A stretch of 64,000 nt of DNA from ZC4RG20 sp963702105 (GCA_963702105.1 OY969712.1:3534001-3598000); one strand, 5' to 3'; shown: positions 25,274 to 35,045, counted from the first letter of the stretch. Program-made: numbers and translations. Notes: a model not told the origin generated them from the sequence alone.

Positions 25274-26658
25274 CAGCCGTCCCCCTCTATCGACTCGGCC
25301 GGCACGGAGAGCGGCCGCGCCGGCGTGGGCGCCGTCTGCGGCGAAGGCACGGCCTCTCGCGGCCCCTGCCGGATGAGCTTCAGCACATAGTAGGTGCCGG
25401 CGCCGAAGACGCTCGCATAGACGAGCACGAACATGACGAGCGTGGTGATTATGCTGCCGCTCGGGACGGGCGAGACTCCCTGCGCCGTCCGGAACACGCC
25501 GTAGACGAGATAAGGCTGGCGGCCGACCTCGGTCGTGATCCAGCCCGCGAGAAGCGCCACGAGGCCTACCGGCGCTGCATAGCGGTATGCCCGCAGCAGC
25601 CAGCGCGTCTCATCGAGCTTGCCGCGCAGCAGCTGCACGAGGCCGGCCCAGGCCACGACGAGCATGAGGAAGCCGATCGCGACCATGATGCGGAAAGAAT
25701 AGAACAGGATGAAGACCGGCGGCCGGTTCTCCGGCGGGAACTCCTTGAGGCCGGTCACGATGCCGCTCGGCGTGTGCTTGAGGATCAGGCTGCCCAGCGT
25801 CGGGATGCCGAATTCGTACGTGTTGCGTTCCTGCTTGGCGTTCGGGACGGCGAAGAGCAGCAACGGGGCGTGTGCGCGCGTCTCCCAATGCGCCTCCATT
25901 GCCGCGACCTTGGCAGGCTGGTACTTCTCGGTGTTGAGGCCGTGGGCGTCGCCGAGCACGATCTGCATCGGCACGACGATGCTCGCGAAGATCACGGCGA
26001 GCCGCAGCGTGAGACCGGCCCGGCGCGGAAACCGGCCTTCGAGCAGATAGCTCGCCGCGATGCCGGCAATGACGAAGCAGGTCGCGAGATAGGCGGCCAT
26101 GACCATGTGACCGAAGCGGTATGGGAACGAAGGGTTGAAGATGATGTGCAGCCAGCTCACGGGATAGAAAATGCCGTCGCGTACCGTGAAGCCGGCCGGG
26201 GTCTGCATCCAGCTGTTTGCCGCTAGGATCCAGAATGCCGACATGAGCGTGCCGACGGCGACGATGCACGTGGAGGCGAAGTGCAGCCACGGCTTCACGC
26301 GTCCTTCGCCGAACAGCATGACGCCGAGGAAGGTCGCTTCGAGGAAGAAGGCAGTCAGCACCTCGTAGCCGAGCAGCGGCCCCAGGACGTTGCCGGTCGC
26401 GTGCGCGAAGGCGCTCCAGTTCGTGCCGAACTCGAAGCTCATGACGATGCCTGAGACGACGCCCATGCCGAAGGAGACGGCGAAGATCTTGACCCAGAAT
26501 CGGTACAGGCTGTGGTAAGCCGGCGTCCCGGTGCGCAGCCAGAGGAACTCGAGCATGGCGAGCCAGCTCGCGAGCCCGATCGAGAATGCCGGGAATATGA
26601 TGTGGAACGAGACGGTGAAGGCGAACTGAATTCGGGCCAGTATTGCGGGGTCGATCAT
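25273..26658 (-). CDS. cydA: Cytochrome bd ubiquinol oxidase subunit I, short Q-loop (cyanide-insensitive type)
   Basis: 461 residues from ATG 26658 (TTG 26661 is also in frame); GGAG lies 7 bases upstream. The haem-ligand His is in FTVSFHIIFPAFSIG near residue 18, the quinol-site block is GDAHGLNTEKYQPAKVAAME, and GWITTEVGRQPYLVYGVFRT is the conserved haem-d motif. The short length and short Q-loop fit the CioA/cyanide-insensitive group. It reduces O2 to water with quinol electrons at high oxygen affinity and without proton pumping, supporting low-oxygen or stress respiration. The C-terminal 35 residues are Pro/Ala-rich and not conserved. Confidence 0.95.
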   Translation of the reverse strand: MIDPAILARIQFAFTVSFHIIFPAFSIGLASWLAMLEFLWLRTGTPAYHSLYRFWVKIFAVSFGMGVVSGIVMSFEFGTNWSAFAHATGNVLGPLLGYEVLTAFFLEATFLGVMLFGEGRVKPWLHFASTCIVAVGTLMSAFWILAANSWMQTPAGFTVRDGIFYPVSWLHIIFNPSFPYRFGHMVMAAYLATCFVIAGIAASYLLEGRFPRRAGLTLRLAVIFASIVVPMQIVLGDAHGLNTEKYQPAKVAAMEAHWETRAHAPLLLFAVPNAKQERNTYEFGIPTLGSLILKHTPSGIVTGLKEFPPENRPPVFILFYSFRIMVAIGFLMLVVAWAGLVQLLRGKLDETRWLLRAYRYAAPVGLVALLAGWITTEVGRQPYLVYGVFRTAQGVSPVPSGSIITTLVMFVLVYASVFGAGTYYVLKLIRQGPREAVPSPQTAPTPARPLSVPAESIEGDG

Positions 26659-26736
26659 CAAACGCTCCGGACCGAAGACGTGGCTGAGCCCCGCGCGACG
26701 GGAACTCGCGCGGGACGGTTCGAAGGCACGGCATCC

Positions 26737-26764
26737 ATCATGCCGGCCGGCGGCATCGAGTCAA
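26737..26764 (-). promoter_or_regulatory. Candidate promoter of cydAB
   Basis: On the minus strand TTGACT (26764-26759) and CATGAT (26742-26737) are spaced 16 bases, about 80 bp before the cydA start. The -35 is 5 of 6 and the -10 is 4 of 6. The rest of the 26659-26979 gap shows only the GGGGTCAGAGCCC repeat at its right end and no gene. No FNR- or ArcA-like box was recognised. Confidence 0.38.
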
Positions 26765-26957
26765 CCCGTCCGGGCCGCGACCGCGGAAGGCCCGAGGCGC
26801 CGGGAGCGCGGCCCAAACGCAGGCCCAGGCCGCCGCGAGCGCGACGGGCCGGGCGACCTTAGCCGCCCCGCCCGCTCACCCGCAACACGCGCATTCCCCT
26901 ATTGCGACCCGGTACGTTCCCGGCTGCGGCAACAGATCGCCGCCTCGAACAGCGCAG

Positions 26958-26980
26958 AAAAGGGCTCTGACCCCTTTTTT
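26958..26980. repeat. GGGGTCAGAGCCC repeat, single unit
   Basis: One copy of the 23-bp unit abuts the stop codon of the 26980-29148 gene, its last base being part of that stop triplet. Folded alone it gives AAAAGGG, seven bases, CCCTTTT, with a T-run on either strand, and could terminate this gene. Confidence 0.85.
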
Positions 26981-29148
26981 CAGTGCGCCAGCGGGTCCGG
27001 GCGGAACTGGAAGCGGACCATCTTGCCGCGCGTGCCCTTGCCGCCCTCGACGTGCCAGATCAGATGCGTGCCGTAGTTGGCCCAGAGCTCGCGGCCCTTC
27101 CAGCCGATGTCCGGATCGTCGATGCGCCCGTCTACGCCCCGGTGGTAGAAGCCGAGCGGGTAAGGCACGCGGAACGTGTGCCACTTGCCCGTCTTCGGAT
27201 CGAGCGCGAGCAGGGCCTCGGAATCCGAGCCCGTCGCGAACGGCGTGTCCGCGCCGAGGCCCGCGACATTGTAGCGGTCCACCCAGTCGTAGTAGTGGAA
27301 GTCGGCCGGCACGTTCGTGCCCTTGAGCTTCGGGCCGTCGGTCTGATAGAGCGTCCACCCTTCGGGGCACTGATTGCCGTCGCGGGTCGAAGGGCCGTTC
27401 AGCACCTTGCACTTGCTGCGGTCGAAGCTCGCGAGGTCGCTCGAGCCCGCGAGCGCCGTCCAGACGAGGCCCTTGCTGTCGATGTCGATGCCGCGCGGAT
27501 CGAAGCCCGGATCGGGCACGCGGTAGGCCTCGGTCACGCAGGTCTCGGGCGGGTTCGCGCCGGGATCGAGCCGCACGATGTAGCCCGGGTAGCTCTCCGA
27601 AGCGCCCCAGACGGAGCCGTCCACGGGGCTCGGGATCACGGAGTACAGGTTATAGCGGACCTCGGTGTCGCGGCTCGGGTCGAACTTCTCGCCGGGCTTG
27701 TTCCAGGGCTTCGTGATGCGGCCGTCGCCGTTCGTGTCGAGCACCTGCGGGCACCAGCCCTGCGAGGCCTTCGCGTCGTGCGTCTCGTCGTACTTCTTGG
27801 TGTTCACCCAGCCGATGACCGGGCCGAGCAGCTCGTTGAAGTACAGCGTGTGGTCGGCATCGTTGTCGAACTGCAGGTGATGCGTTGCGAAGCAGGTATC
27901 GAGCAGCCGCCACTCGCCCGTCGCCGGGTCGTAGACCGAGGCCTGGCGCGGGCTGAACGTCAGCGGGTAGTACTGCGCGAATTTGTTGTCCGAGCCCTGC
28001 TTGCACCAGGCGGCCTCGTTCTCCCGGACCTTCGAGGTCAGCCACACGCGGCCCTTCGAGTCCATCATAGGGTTGTGCGGGTCGGCCGGGTTCTCGGTCC
28101 CCCAGAGGTACTTCATGCCCCAGAAGTTCGAGGGCTTCGCCGGCGGCGGGAAGCGCGAGGAAATCTTGCGCGGGTCCTCGAGCGTCGGGATCGTGAGCTC
28201 GTAGGTCAGGTTCGTGTTCGGGTTCAGGACCTCGAGCTTGCCGTGACCGGAGGAGACGGCGTAGACGTTGCCGTAGGGGTTGACCGTCGGGTCGTTCTTA
28301 TCGGTCGTGATCTCGTCGTGCATGAACGAAGTGTCCACGCCCCAATCCCACTCGGTGATCACGACGTTGCGCTCGACGCCCTGCGGTCGCGGCGGCGCGG
28401 GCGGCACCTCGCCGTTCGCGATGCGCGTCGTCCAGCTCGCGAAGGTCTCGGCCGCGCTCTTCTGCCCGAATGTCGCGAACGCGCCCGACATCGAGCCGCC
28501 GCGCACGCCGACCGACGTGCGGTAGATCCAGGCCTGCTCGGGCGTGTCGAAGTGCAGCGGCTTCAGGTCGTCGAGCGTGCGCGTCGTCTTCGTGCCGAGC
28601 TCGTGGCAGAAGTGGCAGCCGCTCTTGAGCTGGTAGATCCAGTGCTTCTGGCTCTCCATGATCGGGTTGATGCCGTTGCCGTCCGGCCCCGTGCCCGGAA
28701 AGTCGCTCGGCGGCGGCGGCGCGAGCAGCGAGAGCCAGTAGCTGCCGGGATAGATCTGCGCGGCCTCCTCGGGCGTCTTCGCGAGCGCGGCCGTGAGCTT
28801 GAGATCCCGGTCGCCGGGCCGGCCCTCGATGGGCTTGGAATCCACGAGGCCGTAGCCGCGCACCCAGACTCGGTAGGTCGCGACCGGCATCTCCGGCAGC
28901 ACGAAGCGCCCGTCGTCGTCGGTCACGACGATCTTCGCGTAGGGCGTCTTGAGCTCGTCCGTCTGCGCGATGACCCAGACGCCGGCCTCCGGCCCGTTGC
29001 TGCTCGTGACCTGGCCCGTGATGTAGGCCTCGGACAGCTCGTGCGGGCGCGGCGCCGCGATCGCCGAGCCTGCGACCGCCGCAGCGGCCAGTGCGAGTGC
29101 GGCAGCGGCGAGCAGGCCGCGGCCGCGCGAACGGCTGAATTCGATCAT
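26980..29148 (-). CDS. Exported carboxypeptidase-regulatory-like protein with one c-type haem site and a propeller-like domain
   Basis: 722 residues. A signal peptide covers about 1-31. Residues 38-115 form a carboxypeptidase-regulatory-like beta-sandwich (SNGPEAGVWVIAQTDELKTP then DDGRFVLPEMPVATYRVWVR). A CHFCH haem-c motif follows in SGCHFCHELGTKTTRTL at about residue 178. The remaining 500 residues have repeated short motifs (NPTVNPYGNVYAVSSGHGKL, SPVDGSVWGASESYPGYIVR, FDPRGIDIDSKGLVWTALAG) resembling Vgb/SMP-30-type propeller blades, plus a DTNGDGRI calcium-binding-like loop. It is probably a periplasmic electron-transfer or binding protein; substrate unknown. A paralog lies at 52709. It is transcribed toward the cydAB promoter region. 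Confidence 0.8.
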   Translation of the reverse strand: MIEFSRSRGRGLLAAAALALAAAAVAGSAIAAPRPHELSEAYITGQVTSSNGPEAGVWVIAQTDELKTPYAKIVVTDDDGRFVLPEMPVATYRVWVRGYGLVDSKPIEGRPGDRDLKLTAALAKTPEEAAQIYPGSYWLSLLAPPPPSDFPGTGPDGNGINPIMESQKHWIYQLKSGCHFCHELGTKTTRTLDDLKPLHFDTPEQAWIYRTSVGVRGGSMSGAFATFGQKSAAETFASWTTRIANGEVPPAPPRPQGVERNVVITEWDWGVDTSFMHDEITTDKNDPTVNPYGNVYAVSSGHGKLEVLNPNTNLTYELTIPTLEDPRKISSRFPPPAKPSNFWGMKYLWGTENPADPHNPMMDSKGRVWLTSKVRENEAAWCKQGSDNKFAQYYPLTFSPRQASVYDPATGEWRLLDTCFATHHLQFDNDADHTLYFNELLGPVIGWVNTKKYDETHDAKASQGWCPQVLDTNGDGRITKPWNKPGEKFDPSRDTEVRYNLYSVIPSPVDGSVWGASESYPGYIVRLDPGANPPETCVTEAYRVPDPGFDPRGIDIDSKGLVWTALAGSSDLASFDRSKCKVLNGPSTRDGNQCPEGWTLYQTDGPKLKGTNVPADFHYYDWVDRYNVAGLGADTPFATGSDSEALLALDPKTGKWHTFRVPYPLGFYHRGVDGRIDDPDIGWKGRELWANYGTHLIWHVEGGKGTRGKMVRFQFRPDPLAH

Positions 29149-29233
29149 CTGAAGCTTCCCCTCTCCCTATGCGCCCGCGCGTCTCGCGGGCCTCCCGGTC
29201 CGGCCCGCAGGCGGCCGCGATTGTTGTCTTATG

Positions 29234-30127
29234 TCAGACGTCGAGTATCGAGAGACACTCCTCGATGCTCTGCATCGGCTCGCGTCCCGGCGCGGGCCGC
29301 CACTCGTGGCTGATGTAGCCCTCGTAACCGAGGCTTGCGATAACCTCGGCCACGTAACGGTAGTTGACCTCCTGCGTGTAGTCGATCTCGTTGCGCGTCG
29401 GCACGCCCGCGCAGTGGAAGTGCTTGATCCACTTCATCGAGTCGCGCAGGTGCTGGGCGATGTCGCCGTCCATGATCTGCAGGTGGTACAGATCGCAGAC
29501 GACGCCCACGTTCGGCGAGTTCACGCGCTCGAAGACCTCCATGCCCCAGTCCCAGTGCCCGAAGACCTGGTCCTCGCGGCCGAAGCGCGGGTCGGTGCGC
29601 CGGTTGTTCATGTTCTCGACGGCGAACTGCACGCCGCGGTCCTCGAGCTGGCCCTTGATGCGGTTCAGGAAGCGCACCGCGTTGTCCGCCGCTTCCTTGT
29701 AGGGCATGCCCTGCCGCTGGCCGCCGATCGAGATGATGCGCTTGATCCCCTGTGCCGCGACCATGTCGATGTACGGTCTGAGCGTGGCCTCGATCTGGTC
29801 GTGCACCTCCGGGTGGATGATGCCGTTCTTGAAGTCCACGCCGCCCGTGCCGACGAGCAACGGCTCGAGCCCGTACTTACGCAGCGTCGGCCAGTCCTTG
29901 GGTTGGATCATGTCGAAGCCGTGGCAGCCGAGCCGCGCGGCCTCGCGGCACATGTCGTCGAACCCGAGCTTCGTCTCGGCCCCGAAAACGTTGCGCCACA
30001 GGCCCTGCTTGATGCGGTTGCGGCGCTCTACCTTCGGCAGCGGCGGCGCGGGCGGCTGGGCTTCGGCGGCGAGGCTCGAGACGAGGCCGGCGGCGGCCAC
30101 GGCCCCCATGAATGCTCTTCTTTTCAT
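29234..30127 (-). CDS. Tat-exported sugar-phosphate isomerase/epimerase-like (hydroxypyruvate isomerase-like) TIM barrel
   Basis: 297 residues from ATG 30127 (GCAGGTG upstream); the frame is open 66 bases further but without signal-like sequence. The N-terminus MKRRAFMGAVAAAGLVSSLA is a Tat-type signal. The AP-endonuclease-2-like barrel shows GFDMIQPKDWPTLRKYGL, FAVENMNNRRTDPRFG (metal-ligand Glu), VGVVCDLYHLQIMDGDI and HFHCAGVPTRNEID, with EWRPAPGREPMQSIEECL at the end, close to hydroxypyruvate isomerases. Periplasmic location is unusual for this fold and suggests an extracytoplasmic sugar or keto-acid substrate. It is divergent from the MBL gene and next to the haem protein gene, 85 bases away. 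Confidence 0.85.
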   Translation of the reverse strand: MKRRAFMGAVAAAGLVSSLAAEAQPPAPPLPKVERRNRIKQGLWRNVFGAETKLGFDDMCREAARLGCHGFDMIQPKDWPTLRKYGLEPLLVGTGGVDFKNGIIHPEVHDQIEATLRPYIDMVAAQGIKRIISIGGQRQGMPYKEAADNAVRFLNRIKGQLEDRGVQFAVENMNNRRTDPRFGREDQVFGHWDWGMEVFERVNSPNVGVVCDLYHLQIMDGDIAQHLRDSMKWIKHFHCAGVPTRNEIDYTQEVNYRYVAEVIASLGYEGYISHEWRPAPGREPMQSIEECLSILDV

Positions 30128-30251
30128 GATTGCACCTGCTGCGGGTCGGTGTCGTTCCCGATTGTAGCCGCGTCGGCCCCTGTGGCACAGCACCGGCGGC
30201 GGCCCGGTGCTCTTTCTGCTAAGGTAATCGAGTCACCGGGAGGGGATACCC

Positions 30252-31262
30252 ATGGCTTCGAGTCGGGGTCGGCGAGCGTTTCTCCGGGCGGCGGTCGGCG
30301 CCGCTCTCGTTGCGGCGTGGCCCCGCAGCGGCCGGCCACAGACCTCGGGCGCGCCGCCTTTCGACGGCCGCCCCGCGCCGGCACCGAAACCAAGCGTGCC
30401 GGCCCCCGTGCGCGCCGCCGATCTCGCGGTGGACCGGCTGGGCCCGGACATCGTCGCCTTGCGCGGAGCGGGCGGCAACGTCGTCGCCGCCAAGACACGG
30501 GAAGGCCTGCTCATGGTGGACGGCGGCCTCGCGGCCCATGCCGAGGCGCTCTGGCAGCGCGTCACGGCCGAGCTCGGCACGACGCAGGCGTTCACGCTGT
30601 TCAACACCCACTGGCACCCCGAGCAGACGGGCCAGAACGCGCGCTTCGGCAAAGCGCAGGCGACCATCGTCGCGCAGGAGAACACGAAGCAGTGGCTCGG
30701 TATCGACGTGCAGTCGCGCTCGCTGCACGAGACGTTCCGGGCGCTGCCGAAAGACGCCCTGCCGAACCGCACCTTCTATTACGGTCTCCAGCACCTCGCG
30801 GTGGACGGCCGCGAGCTCGAGTACGGCTACATGCCGCAGGCGCATACCGACGGCGACATCTACGTCTACTTCCCGGACGCGAACGTGCTCGCGACGGGCG
30901 GCGTCGTCTCGAGCGACGGCTGGCCCGTCGTGGACTGGTGGACCGGCGGGTGGATCGGCGGAATGCTCGACGGCTACGAGACGCTTTTGAAGCGCGCGGA
31001 CGCAAAGACCCGCATCGTTCCGGCCGCGGGCCCCGTGATGAGCCGCGCCGAGCTCGAGTCGCAGTACGAGATGTTCGGCAAGATTTTCGATCGGCTCAAG
31101 GGCTGCCTCGAGAAGAGTCTGGACATCCCTGCAACGATCGCGGCGGCGCCGACGAGCGGGTTCAAGGCCGAATGGGGCGACTCGAGCGTCTTCGTCGACC
31201 AGGCGTTCCGAAGCCTGTGGGGCCACCTGCGCGGCAGCCCGCGCATGCGGCGCATGCCGTAA
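30252..31262 (+). CDS. Tat-exported MBL-fold metallo-hydrolase with a modified metal motif
   Basis: 336 residues. A Tat signal RGRRAFLRAAVGAAL is followed by a Pro-rich linker (about 30-58). The metallo-beta-lactamase fold appears as GGNVVAAKTREGLLMVDGGL, then LFNTHWHPEQTGQN, where the usual HxHxDH is HWHPEQ, then MPQAHTDGDIYVYF and VLATGGVVSSDGW. Loss of the Asp-His of the motif should impair one zinc site, so it may bind a single metal or have another role. Related proteins occur in quinoprotein clusters. It starts behind GGGAGGGG and ends 19 bases before the DUF1592 gene, so it is the first gene of the 30.2-36.7 kb operon. Confidence 0.83.
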   Translation: MASSRGRRAFLRAAVGAALVAAWPRSGRPQTSGAPPFDGRPAPAPKPSVPAPVRAADLAVDRLGPDIVALRGAGGNVVAAKTREGLLMVDGGLAAHAEALWQRVTAELGTTQAFTLFNTHWHPEQTGQNARFGKAQATIVAQENTKQWLGIDVQSRSLHETFRALPKDALPNRTFYYGLQHLAVDGRELEYGYMPQAHTDGDIYVYFPDANVLATGGVVSSDGWPVVDWWTGGWIGGMLDGYETLLKRADAKTRIVPAAGPVMSRAELESQYEMFGKIFDRLKGCLEKSLDIPATIAAAPTSGFKAEWGDSSVFVDQAFRSLWGHLRGSPRMRRMP

Positions 31263-31281
31263 ACGCCGGCGAGGGAGATTG

Positions 31282-33702
31282 ATGCGAGCGAAGATCATCG
31301 CGGGATTCGGGGCGGCAGCCGTCGCGGGCGCCGCCGGCTACCTCGGCTACGCGCACTACACGACGCCGACGCCGGCCGAAGAGATGGCCGTCATCCGCCA
31401 CTACTGCACCGACTGCCACAACGATACCGAGTACACGGCCAACATCGCGTTCGACACCATGAAGGTCTCGCACATGGGGCAGAACGCGAAGATCTGGGAG
31501 GCCGCGATCCGCAAGCTGCGCGGCCGCATGATGCCGCCGCCCGGCCGGCCGCACCCCTCCGAGGCGCAGTACGAATCGCTGATCGCCTGGGCCGAGCACG
31601 CGATGGACAAGTCCGCCGCGGCGCACCCGAACCCGGGCTACGTGCCGCTGCACCGCATGAACCGCACCGAGTACGCGAATGCGGTTAACGACCTGCTCGA
31701 TATCGACGTGGACGCGACGGCCCTGCTGCCCGAGGACGACGTGAGCGATGGCTTCGACAACGTTGCCGACGTGCTGCAGGTCTCCCCGGCCTTCATAGAC
31801 CAGTACATCACGGCGGCGCGCGACTTGAGCCGCCGGGCCGTCGGCGATCCGCACCCGCGCGCGATCGGCACCGAATACCAGGTCAAGGACGCGGGCAGCC
31901 AGGAATTTCACGTCGAGGGCCTGCCGCTCGGGACGCGCGGCGGCATGCGCGTCGTGCACGACTTCCCGGTCACGGGCGAGTACGAGCTCAACATCGGCAA
32001 GCTGGCCGCGACGCTCTGGGAGTTCGGCCAGGAGTTTCACAACACGCTGATCGCGACCGTGGACGGCAAGAAGATTTTCGAGACCACGATCGGCGGCGGC
32101 GAAGATCTCGAGGCGCTGGACCAGAAGCAGGACGCGGCCGCCGACGCCATCAACGCCCGGCTCAAGAACATCCGCTTCAAGACGACGGCCGGTCCCCACG
32201 AGGTCGCCGTGACGTTTCTCGCGCGCACGTTCGCCGAGTCCGACGCGCGGCTGCACGCGCTGACGCCGGGCGGCGGTCAGGACCGGATCCTGCGCCTCAC
32301 CTCCTTCGAGATCCGCGGGCCGCTCGAGAACGACGGCCTCGCCGAGACGCCGAGCCGGCGCGCGATCTTCACGTGTCACCCGGAAGCCGCGCGCGACGAG
32401 GCGCCCTGCGCCCTGCAGATTCTGAGCCGGCTCGCGCGGCGCGCGTACCGGCGTCCGCTCGAGGAGCGGGACACCCAGGAGCTCATGCGTTTCTATGCGA
32501 CGGGCGCGGCCAAGGGCGGCTTCGAGAAAGGCGTCGAGCTCGGCATCGCCGCGATCCTCGCGAACCCCAAGTTCCTGTATCGCCTCGAGCCCGTGCCGGC
32601 CGGCGCGAAGCCGGGCCAGACCTTCGCGCTCACGGACCTCGAGCTCGCTTCGCGGCTCTCGTTCTTCCTTTGGAGCAGCGTGCCCGACGAGGAGCTCATC
32701 GAGGTCGCGGCCGCCGGCAAGCTTCACGAGACCGCCGTGCTCGACCGCGAAGTCCGGCGCATGTTGGCCGACCCGCGCGCCGAATCGCTGGTGACGAACT
32801 TCGCGTTCCAGTGGCTCAAGGTCCGGAGCATGAAGAACATCAAGCCGGACACCGAGATCTTCGCGGACGTGGACCCGGCCATCCGCGGCGACATGCGCGA
32901 GGAGCTCAGGCGCTTTCTCGGCAGCGTCCTGCTCGAGGACCGCAGCGTCCTCGACCTGCTGACCGACGATCACACCTTCGTCAACGAGCGCCTCGCACTG
33001 CACTACGGCATCAATGACGTGCGCGGAGACCGGTTCCGACGCATCCGGCTCGAGGACCCGAATCGCTGGGGTCTGCTCGGCAAGGGTGCCGTGCTGCTCG
33101 TCTCGTCGTATCCGAATCGGACCTCGCCCGTGCTGCGCGGCGCGTTCATTCTCGAGAACATTCTCGGGACGCCGCCCTCCCCGCCGCCGCCGAACGTGCC
33201 GCCGTTCAAGGAGAGCGTCGAAGGCCAGAAGGCGACGACCGTGCGCGAGCGGCTCGAGGAGCACCGGCAGAATCCGACCTGCAACGGCTGCCACGGCATC
33301 CTCGACCCGCTCGGCTTCGCGCTCGAGAACTTCGACGCGACGGGCCGCTGGCGCGACGAGGATCGCTTCGCAAAGGCGCCTATCGACGCCTCGGGCCGGC
33401 TCGCCGACGGCACGAAGGTCGACGGGCCCGTCGATCTGCGCGAGGCCCTGCTGAAGCACCCGGACCAGTTCGTGCAGACGGTGACCGAGAAGCTCATGAC
33501 GTTCGCGCTCGGCCGCAGCCTCGAGTATTACGATATGCCTGCGGTACGCAAGATCGTGCGCGACGCGGCGCGGAACGACTATCGCTTCTCGGCGCTCGTG
33601 CTCGGCATCGTCCACAGCCCGGCGTTTCGCATGAAGGCGCTTCCGGCGTCGAAGACGCAGCCGCAGCACCTGCTCTCGCAGCAGGTCGCCGCGCGCCCCT
33701 GA
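31282..33702 (+). CDS. DUF1592/DUF1588/DUF1585 cytochrome-like exported protein
   Basis: 806 residues from ATG 31282 (TTG 31279 also in frame) with GGGAGA upstream. An N-terminal membrane anchor (IIAGFGAAAVAGAAGYLGYA) precedes a c-haem motif C42-TDC-H46. The DUF1587/1592/1588/1585 series follows: PLHRMNRTEYANAVNDLLDI; LARRAYRRPLEERDTQELMR and ANPKFLYRLE; LSFFLWSSVPDEEL; and then TCNGCHGILDPLGFALENFD at 667 with a second CxxCH. QTVTEKLMTFALGRSLEYYD ends it. The family is abundant in Planctomycetes and some Gammaproteobacteria, next to DUF1552 genes. Function is unknown; the haem sites point to periplasmic redox. Confidence 0.88.
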   Translation: MRAKIIAGFGAAAVAGAAGYLGYAHYTTPTPAEEMAVIRHYCTDCHNDTEYTANIAFDTMKVSHMGQNAKIWEAAIRKLRGRMMPPPGRPHPSEAQYESLIAWAEHAMDKSAAAHPNPGYVPLHRMNRTEYANAVNDLLDIDVDATALLPEDDVSDGFDNVADVLQVSPAFIDQYITAARDLSRRAVGDPHPRAIGTEYQVKDAGSQEFHVEGLPLGTRGGMRVVHDFPVTGEYELNIGKLAATLWEFGQEFHNTLIATVDGKKIFETTIGGGEDLEALDQKQDAAADAINARLKNIRFKTTAGPHEVAVTFLARTFAESDARLHALTPGGGQDRILRLTSFEIRGPLENDGLAETPSRRAIFTCHPEAARDEAPCALQILSRLARRAYRRPLEERDTQELMRFYATGAAKGGFEKGVELGIAAILANPKFLYRLEPVPAGAKPGQTFALTDLELASRLSFFLWSSVPDEELIEVAAAGKLHETAVLDREVRRMLADPRAESLVTNFAFQWLKVRSMKNIKPDTEIFADVDPAIRGDMREELRRFLGSVLLEDRSVLDLLTDDHTFVNERLALHYGINDVRGDRFRRIRLEDPNRWGLLGKGAVLLVSSYPNRTSPVLRGAFILENILGTPPSPPPPNVPPFKESVEGQKATTVRERLEEHRQNPTCNGCHGILDPLGFALENFDATGRWRDEDRFAKAPIDASGRLADGTKVDGPVDLREALLKHPDQFVQTVTEKLMTFALGRSLEYYDMPAVRKIVRDAARNDYRFSALVLGIVHSPAFRMKALPASKTQPQHLLSQQVAARP

Positions 33703-33722
33703 ATCAGACTGGGAGAGACGGG

Positions 33723-35045
33723 ATGTACATCACCAAGAAACATCTTCCGCGCCGGACGTTCCTGCGCGGCGTCGGCGCCACGCTCGCCCTGCCCCTGCTC
33801 GACGCCATGATCCCGGCCGGCACCGCGCTTGCGGCCACGGCGGCGGCACCGAAGCCGCGCATGGGCTTCTTCTACTTCCCGCACGGGGCCGTCATGGACC
33901 GCTGGACGCCGAAGCAGGCCGGGCGCGACTTCGAGCTGCCCGAGATCCTCGCGCCGCTCGCGCCGTTCAAGCAATACATGACGGTCGTGACGAACCTGCG
34001 CAACAGGGCCGCCGAGAGCCCGGCGCCGCATGCGATCACGCCCGGCACCTGGCTCGGCTGCGTCGCGCCTGCCCCGACCCACGACCCGCACGCGGGCACC
34101 TCGGCCGATCAGGTCGCGGCCCAGCACATCGGTCTCGATACGCCGTTCCCTTCGCTCGAGCTCTGCGTCGAGGAGCGCATCGGCAGCGGTAACGCCTGCG
34201 ACCCGAACTTCGGCTGCAGCTACTCGGCGACAATCGTGTTCCGCACACCGACCGAGCCGCTGCCCATGGAAGCGAATCCGCGCAAGGTGTTCTTCCGCCT
34301 CTTCGGCCAGGGCGACACGGCGGCCGAGCGCAAGGACATCATCGAGGAGCGCTCGAGCCTGCTCGACCTCGTCTCGGCCGACGCGTCCGCGCTCAAGCGC
34401 CAGCTCGGTGCGCAAGACCGCGTCATGATGGACGAATATCTCGACTCGGTACGCGAGATCGAGCGGCAGGTCGACAAGCTTCAGGACCGCGACCTCTCGG
34501 GGCTGAACCTGCCCGAGGCGCCGGCCGGCACGCCGGACAAGTTCGAGGACCATATCAATCTCATGTTCGACCTCGTGGCGCTGGCCTACCGGGCGAACCT
34601 CACCCGCATCGCGACGATGATGATGGCAGCCGAGGTCAGCATGATGACCTATCCGCAGATCGGCATCGCCGAAGCCTTCCACCCGCTCTCCCACCACGAG
34701 GAGAAGCCCGAGAAGATGGCGCGGCTCGCGCGCGTGCAGACGTACCACAGCAAGATCTTCGCGCGCTTCATCGGCAAGCTGGCCGCGACGCCCGACGGCG
34801 ACGGCTCGCTGCTCGATCACTCGATCCTGCTCTACGGCGGCAACATGAGCGACAGCAATCTGCACAACCACAAGCCGCTGCCCTCCGCCGTCTTCGGCCA
34901 CGGCTACGGCAAGATCAAGGGCGGCCAGCACCTCGTCTACGAGCCCGGCACGCCGCTCGGGAACCTGCTGTTTACACTGATGCTGCGAGCCGGCATCCCC
35001 GTCACGTCGCACGGGGACAGCACCGGAGAGCTGACCGAGGTATGA
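33723..35045 (+). CDS. DUF1552 family protein, Tat-exported
   Basis: 440 residues. The N-terminal LPRRTFLRGVGATLALPLLD is a textbook Tat signal. MGFFYFPHGAVMDRWTPKQA is the DUF1552 entry motif, with ATIVFRTPTEPLPMEANPRK and TMMMAAEVSMMTYPQIGIAE further on, and LLYGGNMSDSNLHNHKPLPS near the end, as in DUF1501/alkaline-phosphatase-like proteins. DUF1552 is nearly always found just after a DUF1592 gene, as here (20 bases). The role is unknown; a metal-dependent hydrolase or sulfatase-like fold is suspected. The stop overlaps the ankyrin gene start by four bases. Confidence 0.9.
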   Translation: MYITKKHLPRRTFLRGVGATLALPLLDAMIPAGTALAATAAAPKPRMGFFYFPHGAVMDRWTPKQAGRDFELPEILAPLAPFKQYMTVVTNLRNRAAESPAPHAITPGTWLGCVAPAPTHDPHAGTSADQVAAQHIGLDTPFPSLELCVEERIGSGNACDPNFGCSYSATIVFRTPTEPLPMEANPRKVFFRLFGQGDTAAERKDIIEERSSLLDLVSADASALKRQLGAQDRVMMDEYLDSVREIERQVDKLQDRDLSGLNLPEAPAGTPDKFEDHINLMFDLVALAYRANLTRIATMMMAAEVSMMTYPQIGIAEAFHPLSHHEEKPEKMARLARVQTYHSKIFARFIGKLAATPDGDGSLLDHSILLYGGNMSDSNLHNHKPLPSAVFGHGYGKIKGGQHLVYEPGTPLGNLLFTLMLRAGIPVTSHGDSTGELTEV

